The notes under the pieces were generated by a model. The model was not told the origin of the DNA. It made no database searches and saw nothing but the letters and a program-made list of their open reading frames with translations. DNA of 64,000 nucleotides. Source: Psychromonas arctica DSM 14288. Lineage in GTDB: Bacteria > Pseudomonadota > Gammaproteobacteria > Enterobacterales > Psychromonadaceae. Positions within the stretch are counted from its first letter, which is position 1, and each line of letters begins with the position of its first letter. The stretch covers positions 128,394 through 192,393 of the forward strand of contig NZ_AXWP01000001.1 of assembly GCF_000482725.1 (NCBI RefSeq), in the 5' to 3' direction. The translations under genes were made by a program, and so were the position numbers. Of the stretch, positions 47,927 to 56,234 are shown piece by piece.

Positions 47927-48928
47927 CTAAGCTAATGCGACTTTTTTCATTAACTCAGCGGTACGGGTTGCATAGCCCATTTCGTTATCGTACCAAGCGT
48001 AGATTTTTAACATGCGCTTACCAATTAACATGGTAGATAACCCATCAACGATGGTTGAACGTTGGTCGCCTCGGTAATCAATGGATACTAACGGGCGCAT
48101 TTCAAATCCTAAAATACCAGCCAGTTCACCGTCAGCCGCTTCTGCTAATAACTGATTAACTTCTTCCACTGTGGTATCACGCGCGACTTCAAATACGATA
48201 TCAGTTAATGAGGCATTAGCTAAGGGAACACGCACTGCATGGCCATTTATTTTATCTTTTAATTCTGGAAATATTTCTACAATCGCTTTTGCTGAACCCG
48301 TTGTGGTTGGGATCAAGCTCATGCCACAGGCGCGGGCACGACGTAGATCTTTATGCGGAGCATCAAGAATAGTCTGGGTGTTGGTTAAATCATGAATAGT
48401 GGTAAATGCGGCATTGCTGATACCTATTTTTTCATGAATAACTTTAACGATCGGCGCAAGACAGTTAGTCGTACATGACGCAGCAGTAACAATTTTATAC
48501 AACTGCGGATCAAACACATGGTCATTCACACCGACGACAATATTTGCGATGTCAGGATGTTTAACCGGTGCAGATACCACCACACGTTTCACGCCTTGTT
48601 GAATATATTTATCTAATAATGCTTTATCGCGATTTACGCCCGTTGCCTCAATCACTACATCACAAGCGGACCAATCAACTGCATCAATTTCACCCTGCTG
48701 CGTCACCGCAATCGATTTACCGGCAACTTGCATGGTGTTTTCCGTACAAGTGACTTCATGCTGCCAGCGTCCCTGCACTGAATCGAATTCTAATAGATGC
48801 GCTAATGTTGCGGCATCACCTGCGATATCATTGATTAATACAAATTCTACTTCTGGCCAATCAAATGCGGCACGCATTGCTAAACGACCGATACGTCCGA
48901 ACCCATTTATACCTACTTTAATTGTCAT
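47927..48928 (-). CDS. ArsJ-associated glyceraldehyde-3-phosphate dehydrogenase
   Basis: A 333-residue GAPDH. It has an NAD-binding GINGFGRIGRLAMRAA start, the catalytic Cys in ASCTTNCLAP (about residue 155), HDLTNTQ and WYDNEMGY. Clustering with arsR and arsJ marks it as the arsenate-using form: it attaches arsenate to glyceraldehyde 3-phosphate for export by ArsJ, not the glycolytic enzyme. I start it at ATG 48928 (MTIKVGING); an upstream start adds four residues. Confidence 0.92.
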   Translation of the reverse strand: MTIKVGINGFGRIGRLAMRAAFDWPEVEFVLINDIAGDAATLAHLLEFDSVQGRWQHEVTCTENTMQVAGKSIAVTQQGEIDAVDWSACDVVIEATGVNRDKALLDKYIQQGVKRVVVSAPVKHPDIANIVVGVNDHVFDPQLYKIVTAASCTTNCLAPIVKVIHEKIGISNAAFTTIHDLTNTQTILDAPHKDLRRARACGMSLIPTTTGSAKAIVEIFPELKDKINGHAVRVPLANASLTDIVFEVARDTTVEEVNQLLAEAADGELAGILGFEMRPLVSIDYRGDQRSTIVDGLSTMLIGKRMLKIYAWYDNEMGYATRTAELMKKVALA

Positions 48929-49037
48929 TACATTTCTCACTTTTATAAATTAAGCTTTTATTAGCATTGAGTTGTTTTAAACTTAGCCTGCATTAAAAAC
49001 AGGCGTTACCCATTAAATTTTAAGTTATTTTTAGCGA

Positions 49038-49388
49038 CTAACTTGTTTTAGCGATTTGTTTCGCAAGTTGAAATTTTTCAATATCTTGTTGATATTCTGC
49101 TTTCAAACAATTGGATGCAGTTAACCCACTAATGACTTTACGCATCCATCCAGGCAACTCCGAATTCACTTTGTAATACACCCACTGCCCTTCACGTTGA
49201 TCAAGTAACACACCTGACTGCCTTAAAATAGCTAAGTGCCTTGAAATTTTGGGCTGGCTTTGTTCCAGCGCGATACATAATTCGCCGACACTGACCCGAT
49301 CTTCACGCGCAATTAAAATCAAACAACGTAAACGTGTTTCATCGGATAACATTTTAAAAAACTGATTGGGTAACATATCTACATCCAC
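49038..49388 (-). CDS. arsR: ArsR-family arsenic-responsive repressor
   Basis: A 116-residue winged-helix repressor. Its recognition helix region reads SVGELCIALEQSQPKISRHLAILRQSGVLLDQREGQWVYYK. The classic CVC pair of R773 ArsR is only partly present (ELCIAL). Another cysteine occurs in TASNCLKAEY near the C-terminus and one in RCLIL, so arsenite may bind a different cysteine set. It leads the operon with GAPDH and arsJ and should repress it. Confidence 0.9.
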   Translation of the reverse strand: MDVDMLPNQFFKMLSDETRLRCLILIAREDRVSVGELCIALEQSQPKISRHLAILRQSGVLLDQREGQWVYYKVNSELPGWMRKVISGLTASNCLKAEYQQDIEKFQLAKQIAKTS

Positions 49389-49409
49389 ATATACGAATAT
49401 CCATATATA
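49389..49409 (-). promoter_or_regulatory. ArsR operator candidate
   Basis: ATATACGAATATCCATATAT is an imperfect AT-rich palindrome directly before the arsR start. Position and composition fit an ArsR-family operator, but the match is not strong. Confidence 0.4.
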
Positions 49410-49611
49410 TTAAGTTAATTGAATAATATTTCAACGAAAAAATTAAGAAAATAATTTCAGAAATAATAAACGTGAATATTTTTTAATATCAGAAAGTTAA
49501 CGTTTCAGCTGAGACAAAGCTGTTTTTCAGATTAAATAGTATGGAGGTTCTATGACAGAAATATGAATTAATTAATACTTTAACCAAATAGGAGATAATA
49601 AAACATCACGA

Positions 49612-50529
49612 TTAAATAACTCGATACGCCAAGCTATCGGTTAATTTTTCTATTTTAATTGGAGTAAAACAAAGTGTGCGTGCTATTTTTTTCTGCGTAT
49701 TCACTTGAATACTTTGCAGGCTTTGCTCTGACCACAAAATTTCACTTGATACCGCTATTTGATAGGCATGTCCCTGCTGCCAATCGCAAAATAATAAACT
49801 CGCGATAGGATTTTCTAACAAATTACCTAAGGTATTAAAAAAACCATTACCAACGTAATCAGGCACTAATAACTGTCCTTTTTCATTAATGGTAATGAAA
49901 CCAGGCACACCACCACGATGAGAAATATCAACACCTCGATTATTTAATGCTTGTCCATCATCAAAGCGGCTGGCAATAAAAAAGGCATCTGCATTAATTA
50001 TCAATTCTTGAATGTTTTGCGTTAGTGATACGGTCGAACTAGTTGATTGAGCATCATAATGTGGATTCGTTACCAGTATTTTAGGTTGAATATATTTAGG
50101 ACAATTGCCGTAGCTTTGTAATACCTTAACTTGAATATTTTTTTGGTTGATATCGGTAATCACCGCGTTGAGTCGATTGCGCCTTTTACTGATAAACTCA
50201 ATCCCCAATAACCCAATCCTATCACCCACATTAAGATGATTATTATTAAAATCATTAAGTGAATATTGTGTATTGATCTGCAAGGTGGTTTCACTGGAAG
50301 AAGTTATAAAGCCGGGTTCACCAAATAATAGACTGGCGCGAGTTTCCGACTTTGAATCACTATAACCGATATATATCATCGATAGAGATTGAAAAAAATC
50401 ACGATGTTGTTGTGGCATAAATTCTCGAATAAATTTAGGGCCAATTTCTGCCATTTTTTGCGCTGTACCCGCACGTTTTTGTACCGATAATTCACCTTGA
50501 TGCCAGCTATTGACCACTAGTTTATTCAT
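49612..50529 (-). CDS. Pyridoxamine 5'-phosphate oxidase-fold flavoprotein
   Basis: A 305-residue protein with the PNPOx-like split-barrel fold (COG3576-type). The N-terminus reads HQGELSVQKRAGTAQKMAEIG, then HRDFFQSLSMIYIGYSD. A second barrel has FFIASRFDDGQALNNRGVDISHRGGVPGFITI and NTLGNLLENPIASLLFCDW, which is the FMN/dimer signature. Close relatives are found next to nitric-oxide or ferredoxin reductases, but no reductase is fused here. It pairs with a VOC protein 40 bp upstream. Substrate unknown. Confidence 0.75.
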   Translation of the reverse strand: MNKLVVNSWHQGELSVQKRAGTAQKMAEIGPKFIREFMPQQHRDFFQSLSMIYIGYSDSKSETRASLLFGEPGFITSSSETTLQINTQYSLNDFNNNHLNVGDRIGLLGIEFISKRRNRLNAVITDINQKNIQVKVLQSYGNCPKYIQPKILVTNPHYDAQSTSSTVSLTQNIQELIINADAFFIASRFDDGQALNNRGVDISHRGGVPGFITINEKGQLLVPDYVGNGFFNTLGNLLENPIASLLFCDWQQGHAYQIAVSSEILWSEQSLQSIQVNTQKKIARTLCFTPIKIEKLTDSLAYRVI

Positions 50530-50569
50530 TTGATTAGCTCACTTATAATTAGATTTTTTTGTTAACTTA

Positions 50570-51025
50570 CTATTCACTAATAAGTTCAAGTCTAATGCCA
50601 CCTGGGATCAAACACATCATGTGTTGAAAAGGTGAAGCACCTAAGGCTTCTGGTGCAAATTCAATCTCAACATTATCGAGTTTAGTCAGGTTTTGATAAA
50701 CGGCTTGTAACTGATCGATAGTGCTAACTTTCAAGGCAAAATGATGCAGGCCTACATTTTTTGTGCGGTCAAATTCCACTCTATTATCAACATCTTTAAT
50801 CTGCCATAACGTCAACATCACCGTACCATCAGAGATAAAAATAGCTGGGTAGTCAGGTTTTTCACCGACCTGTTTAAAATTTAATTGCTCAATGAAAAAG
50901 CTGGCCACCTCTTTAATATTGGTAACGCTCAGACCAAGATGGTGAATACCTAAAGTAGTAATAGCCGTTACACCGCTGTTTGTAGTTGTGTTTGATGCTG
51001 TGTTTGATGATGAAGTAGTGCACAT
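50570..51025 (-). CDS. VOC/glyoxalase-family protein
   Basis: A 151-residue vicinal-oxygen-chelate protein. It starts with a Ser/Asn/Thr-rich leader and then shows the repeat GIHHLGLSVTNIKEVASFF and VGLHHFALKVSTIDQLQAVY, with metal-ligand His and late Glu (IRLELISE). It could be a dioxygenase, lyase or antibiotic-binding protein. It is co-oriented with the PNPOx gene and divergent from a TetR gene, so it is probably inducible. Confidence 0.8.
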   Translation of the reverse strand: MCTTSSSNTASNTTTNSGVTAITTLGIHHLGLSVTNIKEVASFFIEQLNFKQVGEKPDYPAIFISDGTVMLTLWQIKDVDNRVEFDRTKNVGLHHFALKVSTIDQLQAVYQNLTKLDNVEIEFAPEALGASPFQHMMCLIPGGIRLELISE

Positions 51026-51055
51026 AATGAAGCCCTTTTAGTTTTATAAATTAGA

Positions 51056-51100
51056 GTGAACAAATCTGTTCACTTACTATAGGTGAACAGAACTGTTTAC
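51056..51100. promoter_or_regulatory. Two TetR-type operators
   Basis: GTGAACA-AATC-TGTTCAC (51056-51073, perfect) and GTGAACAG-AA-CTGTTTAC (51083-51100, one mismatch) share the half-site GTGAACA. They are centred 27 bp apart in the divergent promoter of the VOC and TetR genes. Such half-sites resemble GTGAACA-type TetR operators. Confidence 0.8.
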
Positions 51101-51163
51101 GTCAAGTTTAAATTGGTTATACTTACTAAAAATAAAATGGTGGTCTAAAGGACTAGCGATAAT

Positions 51164-51769
51164 ATGCAACCAAGAAAACAACATTTGATCGAAACTGCGC
51201 TGACTCTGTTTAATCAATATGGCTACCATGCAACGGGTATTGATTTGATTTTAGCGGAATCAGGGGTTTCCAAAGCAACCCTATACAAACATTTTCGTAG
51301 TAAAGAGGCGTTAATTTTAGCTGCGCTACAACTTCGTCATGAACAAGTGATTACAAGACTTCAATCAACCATTGATGACAGTAATAAATCACAGTTAAAG
51401 CATGACTTAACGGACCAACAACTCATGAATAACGCATCAACTAATGCGGCAACGGATAAAGCAGCTAGTGAAAAACTATTGGCTATTTTTGATGATTTAA
51501 ATGAGTGGTTTAATAGTGAAACTTTCTTTGGCTGTAACTTTATTAATGTTAGTGCGGAATATGCCGATCCTAATCATCCAATCAATCTATTTGCTGCAAA
51601 ACACAAACAAGCGATTGTAGATATTATCGCTGCGCAATTAGCAGAACAAGACAGCCACAAAGCGGACCAAATAGGTTTATTGATTGAAGGGGCGATTGTG
51701 ATGGCTCACACTCGAGGGATAAAACAATCAGCCTTGCTCGCAAAAGAGATGGCTAGACAATTGATTTAA
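51164..51769 (+). CDS. TetR-family transcriptional repressor
   Basis: A 201-residue regulator. The N-terminal helix-turn-helix reads HLIETALTLFNQYGYHATGIDLILAESGVSKATLYKHFRSKEALI. The rest is the helical ligand-binding domain. It is likely to repress the divergent VOC-PNPOx operon and itself through the two palindromes. The inducer is unknown. A triple TTTCGGA direct repeat follows its stop. Confidence 0.9.
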   Translation: MQPRKQHLIETALTLFNQYGYHATGIDLILAESGVSKATLYKHFRSKEALILAALQLRHEQVITRLQSTIDDSNKSQLKHDLTDQQLMNNASTNAATDKAASEKLLAIFDDLNEWFNSETFFGCNFINVSAEYADPNHPINLFAAKHKQAIVDIIAAQLAEQDSHKADQIGLLIEGAIVMAHTRGIKQSALLAKEMARQLI

Positions 51770-51909
51770 TACTTTAAGATTTCGGATTTCGGATTTCGGG
51801 TATTTTAAACCGAGCAAATCTATTGATTGGAATAATAATAACTTACCATCTCAGCAACACACTTTTAGGGCTGAGACAGTTGTTATTCATTACTCTTGTT
51901 TGAGCAATC

Positions 51910-52386
51910 TTAATCGCTTATTTGAGGAACCGTTGTCAAACTTAATAACTCGGCAAAACCATCTTCATCACTCAAAGAAAGGTGTCCAACCGCTGACGTT
52001 GAAAAAGCAGGTACGCCAGCCGCAGGTGCAAGTTCCCCTACAATGTAACCCACTAAAGGTAGGTGAGAAATAATCATCACTGACTTCACCCCTTGCGCTT
52101 GCATTGCTAATAACTCATCCACCGTTTTACGGGCGCTGCCGCTAGGGGTCAAACAAGGCAATACTTGAATGTTAGTAACCCCTTCAAAAAATGGGCTTAC
52201 AGACTCCCAAGTTTGCTGCGCTCTAACATAGGGACTGACTAATACGGCATCTAGTGACACATCCTGTTCCACTAAATATTTAGCCATTAATTCAGACTCT
52301 AAACGACCGATATCGGTCAAATTACGCTCAGCATCTGAATAAGCCATCATCTCTGCCTGTCCGTGGCGCATTATATATATCTGCAT
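51910..52386 (-). CDS. sixA: Phosphohistidine phosphatase SixA
   Basis: A 158-residue histidine phosphatase family protein with the catalytic RHG motif at the start (YIMRHGQAEM) and a second active-site His near SHLPLVGYIVGEL. SixA removes phosphate from phosphohistidine in ArcB and in nitrogen-PTS proteins. I place the start at ATG 52386, with AGGAG ten bases upstream; an upstream start adds seven residues. It is monocistronic. Confidence 0.93.
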   Translation of the reverse strand: MQIYIMRHGQAEMMAYSDAERNLTDIGRLESELMAKYLVEQDVSLDAVLVSPYVRAQQTWESVSPFFEGVTNIQVLPCLTPSGSARKTVDELLAMQAQGVKSVMIISHLPLVGYIVGELAPAAGVPAFSTSAVGHLSLSDEDGFAELLSLTTVPQISD

Positions 52387-52491
52387 AAACTTATTTCTCC
52401 TGAGCAAAAAAAAGCCCCATTACATTAAATGGAGCTTAATCATTATAAACAATTGATAGCTATCTTTATAGGTAGCATTAACATGCTTTGA

Positions 52492-52632
52492 TTAATCTTC
52501 GACAGGTGTATCACCTGAGATTTTTAAAATAGCAACAGCACCTATAAATACAGCAACAAAACCAGCTACAAAAATAGTTGGCATAGCCATATAACCTAGT
52601 ACATGCCAAATGATTGATTCTAATTGACTCAT
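52492..52632 (-). CDS. 46-residue membrane protein, TIGR02808-like
   Basis: The minus-strand frame reads MSQLESIIWHVLGYMAMPTI, then a hydrophobic run VAGFVAVFIGAVAILKI and an acidic end DTPVED before TAA. It resembles the short TIGR02808 family of Vibrio and relatives (LESxIWHxLGYxAMPxI). An AAGGGA ribosome-binding site precedes the ATG. One transmembrane helix; function unknown. Confidence 0.8.
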   Translation of the reverse strand: MSQLESIIWHVLGYMAMPTIFVAGFVAVFIGAVAILKISGDTPVED

Positions 52633-52797
52633 AGCGGTTCCCTTAAATAATTAATGAATAAAGTAATACAATCAATATAGCCTAAATAAAACAATAAAAA
52701 TTTTTTTTCAGCAAAGCTTTTGATCTATTACAATATTTTTAAGTACTTTAAAGAAATAATTGTAACTTATTGTTTATAAGGATTGAACTTTTGGGTC

Positions 52798-52826
52798 TTG
52801 AACTTGCCCTTTATAGGCAGTATATT
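52798..52826 (+). promoter_or_regulatory. Promoter of the moxR-bat operon (candidate)
   Basis: TTGAAC and TATATT are separated by exactly 17 bases, 18 bp upstream of the moxR start. A good sigma-70 match. Transcription would start about 11 bases before the first ATG. Confidence 0.65.
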
Positions 52827-52843
52827 TTCCTCAAAATAAATTA

Positions 52844-53818
52844 ATGAAGATACTCACAATGGCAAAACAACAATTAAATCAATTACGTCACTATTTAAAT
52901 CAAATGATACTAGGGCAAAGCGAGTTAGTTGATAGCTTATTAATTGCCTTATTAGCCGATGGACATATTTTAGTTGAAAGCCCACCTGGTTTAGCAAAAA
53001 CACGTGCTATCAATGCATTATCTGATGGTATTGAAGGTGACTTCCACCGTATTCAATTTACCCCCGACTTATTACCTTCTGATGTCACAGGTACTGATAT
53101 TTTTCGTCAGGAAACGGGTCAATTTATTTTTGAAAAAGGTCCGATTTTTCATAATCTGATCTTAGCTGATGAAATTAATCGAGCACCGGCTAAAGTACAA
53201 TCGGCATTACTTGAAGCAATGGCAGAACGGCAGGTAACCGTTGGTAAAACAACCTATCCGTTACCGGAGCTATTTTTAGTGATGGCAACACAGAATCCGC
53301 TTGAGCAGGAAGGCACTTATCCCTTACCTGAAGCACAATTAGATCGTTTTATTATGCATATTCAACTGGATTATCCGGATGCACAAACCGAACGCGCGAT
53401 TCTACAGTTGAACCAAAAAGAGATTTTGAAAGAGAAAGTAGCGGAAGTTACTCCCCTATTAAATGAACAAATTTTTGCCATGCGTGAAGAGGTCATGAAA
53501 GTGAGTATTGCTCCGCACCTAGAGCAATATCTGATTGATTTAATTATTGCAACGCGCCAGCCAGCTCGTTTTGGTGAGCAGTTAGCACAATGGATAAGCT
53601 ATGGTGCGAGCCCGCGTGCAACACTGGCTTTAATGCGTACCGCCAAAGCACGCGCTTGGTTAAATGACCGTGACTATGTAATGCCAGAAGATATCATTAG
53701 TAACTTATACCCAGTGTTACGCCATCGTCTTATTTTAAGTTATGAAGCTGAAGCGCAAGGTGTCAGTGCCAATCAAGTTATTCAAGAAATCGTTAATCAG
53801 GTGGCTATTGCAGGATAA
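52844..53818 (+). CDS. moxR: MoxR-family AAA ATPase
   Basis: A 324-residue AAA+ ATPase of the MoxR type. Walker A is ESPPGLAKTRA, Walker B is LILADEINRAPAKVQSALLEAMAERQV and sensor 1 is VMATQNPLEQEGTYPLPEAQLDRF. MoxR proteins act with VWA-domain partners in assembly or stress tolerance. It heads a six-gene operon (DUF58, DUF4381, BatA, BatB, BatD). The end overlaps the next start as TAATG. The first ATG has no clear ribosome-binding site, and an ATG five codons later is possible. Confidence 0.93.
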   Translation: MKILTMAKQQLNQLRHYLNQMILGQSELVDSLLIALLADGHILVESPPGLAKTRAINALSDGIEGDFHRIQFTPDLLPSDVTGTDIFRQETGQFIFEKGPIFHNLILADEINRAPAKVQSALLEAMAERQVTVGKTTYPLPELFLVMATQNPLEQEGTYPLPEAQLDRFIMHIQLDYPDAQTERAILQLNQKEILKEKVAEVTPLLNEQIFAMREEVMKVSIAPHLEQYLIDLIIATRQPARFGEQLAQWISYGASPRATLALMRTAKARAWLNDRDYVMPEDIISNLYPVLRHRLILSYEAEAQGVSANQVIQEIVNQVAIAG

Positions 53819-54759
53819 TGGATAATAACGTGCCCGCTATTTTTACTAATACGCCTTATACCACAGGGGTGGATGTGCAATTAACTGAATTGCTCAGTTA
53901 TAAACAGCACGGTAAACTTTCGCTTAATGCAAAACGCTTACCAGCAACACGCCAACTCTCTGGTAACTATTTAGCGAATATTAAAGGCCGTGGTATGGAG
54001 TTTGCTGAAGTACGTCATTACCAACCTGGTGATGATGTACGTGCCATTGATTGGGCTGTAACCGCAAGAACAGGCAAAGCACACACTAAATTATTTCAAG
54101 AAGAAAAAGAACGCCCAGTTTTTTTATTAGTTGATGTTTCCGATAGTATGATTTTTGGCAGCCAATTAGTATTCAAATCTGTACAAGCCTGCCATTTAGC
54201 CGCCCTATTAAGTTGGCAAGCCAAGCAGCGAAATGACCGTTTGGGTGGGATTGTATTTAATCAACAGCAGGTTGCAGAGCTAAAACCAACATCACGTAAT
54301 AAAGGCTTAATGGCATTTTTACATCAAAGCCAAACGTTATGTAAAAAAATAGCGTTTAAAACAGCACAGCAACAATCACTTTTTTTACAGCTAAAACGGC
54401 TATCTCATTTAGTACAAACAGGTAGCCAAGTTCATTTGATCAGTGACTTTTCTCAATTAGATTCAGCCTGTTATAAACTTATTAATTTAATGCGGCGGCA
54501 TAATCAGGTCACTGTCTGGCAAATTAGTGACCCTCTTGAATCTCACTTACCCAAACAAGCGTTACAAGCGGGTTTAAAAATTAATTCAATCAAGGGCAGT
54601 GGTTTTTTACGTAATCAACGACAACAACAATCTTACCAAGAAGCTGCTAGTCAACGTCAGCAATTAATGGAAAATAATTTACTTAAGTATGGTATTGCAC
54701 ATTACCATATCAGTGCAGCAGTGCCATTATTGGAGCAATTTAATGCCTACGCCCAATAA
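53818..54759 (+). CDS. DUF58-domain protein
   Basis: A 313-residue protein with the DUF58 core: RGMEFAEVRHYQPGDDVRAIDWAVTARTGKAHTKLFQEEKERPVFLLVDVSDSMIFG (about residues 60-115), the last part a VWA-like MIDAS motif. DUF58 proteins accompany MoxR ATPases. Its start codon shares a base with the moxR stop, and its end overlaps the DUF4381 gene by 17 bases. It is cytoplasmic, with no signal peptide. Confidence 0.9.
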   Translation: MDNNVPAIFTNTPYTTGVDVQLTELLSYKQHGKLSLNAKRLPATRQLSGNYLANIKGRGMEFAEVRHYQPGDDVRAIDWAVTARTGKAHTKLFQEEKERPVFLLVDVSDSMIFGSQLVFKSVQACHLAALLSWQAKQRNDRLGGIVFNQQQVAELKPTSRNKGLMAFLHQSQTLCKKIAFKTAQQQSLFLQLKRLSHLVQTGSQVHLISDFSQLDSACYKLINLMRRHNQVTVWQISDPLESHLPKQALQAGLKINSIKGSGFLRNQRQQQSYQEAASQRQQLMENNLLKYGIAHYHISAAVPLLEQFNAYAQ

Positions 54760-55258
54760 CCCATTTGAACAAATAATATTGCCTGTCGATGTGCCGTCTG
54801 CTTGGCCTCCAGCACCTATTTATTGGTTAATTTTGGTTGCGGTCATTGCCGTTAGCTGGTTAACGTTTTTTTTAGTTAAACGCTATATCAAAAAGAAAAG
54901 AATAGTGAAACAAGCCTTGGCATCATTGCAGCAATTACAAAAGGATAACGCCAGCTTTGCACAATTAAACCAATTATTAAAAGGCTTATGTTTACATTAT
55001 TACCCTCGTGAACAAATCGCATCGATTACTGGACAAGCATGGTTTAACTTTTTACAAGCACACCATACGCAACAAGGTGTTACTCTGTTCAATAATCAGG
55101 ATGAGTTTTGCCGTCGTTTATATCAAGATAACTCCTCTTGTACTGAAAAGGATTTTCTCTCTGCCAAAAAATGGATACAAGCATTTCCAACACAGTTTAA
55201 AGCACGTCAAACGTTAGCTTTAAAAAATAAGCAGTTAGCAGGTAAAAAAGATGTTTGA
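54743..55258 (+). CDS. DUF4381 membrane protein
   Basis: A 171-residue protein. PSAWPPAPIYWLILVAVIAVSWLTFFLVKRYI forms a single N-terminal transmembrane helix, and a basic cytoplasmic domain with helical coils follows. This is the DUF4381 pattern seen between DUF58 and BatA genes. Start at ATG 54743 inside the end of the DUF58 gene. It overlaps the batA gene by eight bases. Confidence 0.85.
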   Translation: MPTPNNPFEQIILPVDVPSAWPPAPIYWLILVAVIAVSWLTFFLVKRYIKKKRIVKQALASLQQLQKDNASFAQLNQLLKGLCLHYYPREQIASITGQAWFNFLQAHHTQQGVTLFNNQDEFCRRLYQDNSSCTEKDFLSAKKWIQAFPTQFKARQTLALKNKQLAGKKDV

Positions 55259-56234
55259 ATTTGTATACTGGTGGGTTTTTCTATTATTACCACTGCCTTT
55301 ATTAGTCCGTTATTTTCTAAGCCCTAAAAAACAATCTTACACACAGGTATGGATCCCGCTTGCTGATGGTTTACAGCAACAAAAAACGACTAAAAGAAAT
55401 CCTCTGATCAGTTTTGTTATTCCTTGGTTGTTATGGCTTTTATTACTTGCCACCATCGCTAAACCTATTTGGTACGATCAACCTATTCGCATTCAACAAC
55501 AAAGCCGCGATATGATTTTATCTTTGGATTTATCAGGCAGTATGGATGAAGTGGATATGCCATTAAATGGTAAAACGGTAAATCGTTTAACCTTAGTAAA
55601 ATCAATCGTTAAAGACTTTGTTAAAACACGACAAGGTGATCGCTTAGGGCTTATTTTGTTTGCCGACCATGCTTATTTACAGACTCCGTTAACCTTTGAT
55701 GTGGAGACTGTTTCCACCATGGTAGATGAAACACAAATCGGCCTAGTAGGGAACCGTACCGCGATCGGAGAGTCGATCGCAATGGCCATTAAGCGCTTTG
55801 TAGAAAATAAAAATGAACAACGTGTTTTAATATTACTGACCGATGGCGCAAATACAGCGGGTAAAATTAAACCGATTGCCGCAGCGCAACAAGCCGCTAA
55901 AAATAATATTAAAATATATACCATTGGTATTGGTGCCGATGAAATGATTAAACGTGGTTTCTTTGGCAACCAACGTGTTAACCCTTCTGCGGACTTAGAT
56001 GAAAAAACATTAACTAAGATTGCAACATTAACTAATGGGCAATACTTTAGAGCCAGAAACCAGGAAGACTTACAAAAAATTTACGATACGATTAACCAAT
56101 TACAACCCGTAGATAGTGAGTTTTTAGAGTTTAGACCAGAGAAAAACTTGTTTTTTTGGCCTTTATCGTTGGCAATATTGATTTTATCAATGGTAATTAT
56201 TTCATTAAAACTAAGGGGTGAAGATGAACTTTAA
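55251..56234 (+). CDS. batA: VWA-domain membrane protein BatA
   Basis: A 327-residue protein. Two N-terminal helices (FVYWWVFLLLPLPLLVRYF and PLISFVIPWLLWLLLLATIAKP) are followed by a VWA domain with metal site DLSGSMDEVD and ILLTDGANT, and a C-terminal helix. This is the BatA/Ca-activated-chloride-channel-like layout. It is a component of the Bat complex linked to aerotolerance or envelope stress in other bacteria; the substrate is unknown. It overlaps batB. Confidence 0.9.
   Translation: MFEFVYWWVFLLLPLPLLVRYFLSPKKQSYTQVWIPLADGLQQQKTTKRNPLISFVIPWLLWLLLLATIAKPIWYDQPIRIQQQSRDMILSLDLSGSMDEVDMPLNGKTVNRLTLVKSIVKDFVKTRQGDRLGLILFADHAYLQTPLTFDVETVSTMVDETQIGLVGNRTAIGESIAMAIKRFVENKNEQRVLILLTDGANTAGKIKPIAAAQQAAKNNIKIYTIGIGADEMIKRGFFGNQRVNPSADLDEKTLTKIATLTNGQYFRARNQEDLQKIYDTINQLQPVDSEFLEFRPEKNLFFWPLSLAILILSMVIISLKLRGEDEL

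Noticed and set aside
47927-48928. The glycolytic GAPDH (gapA)
   Set aside because: Its operon with arsR and arsJ identifies it as the arsenate-resistance paralogue.
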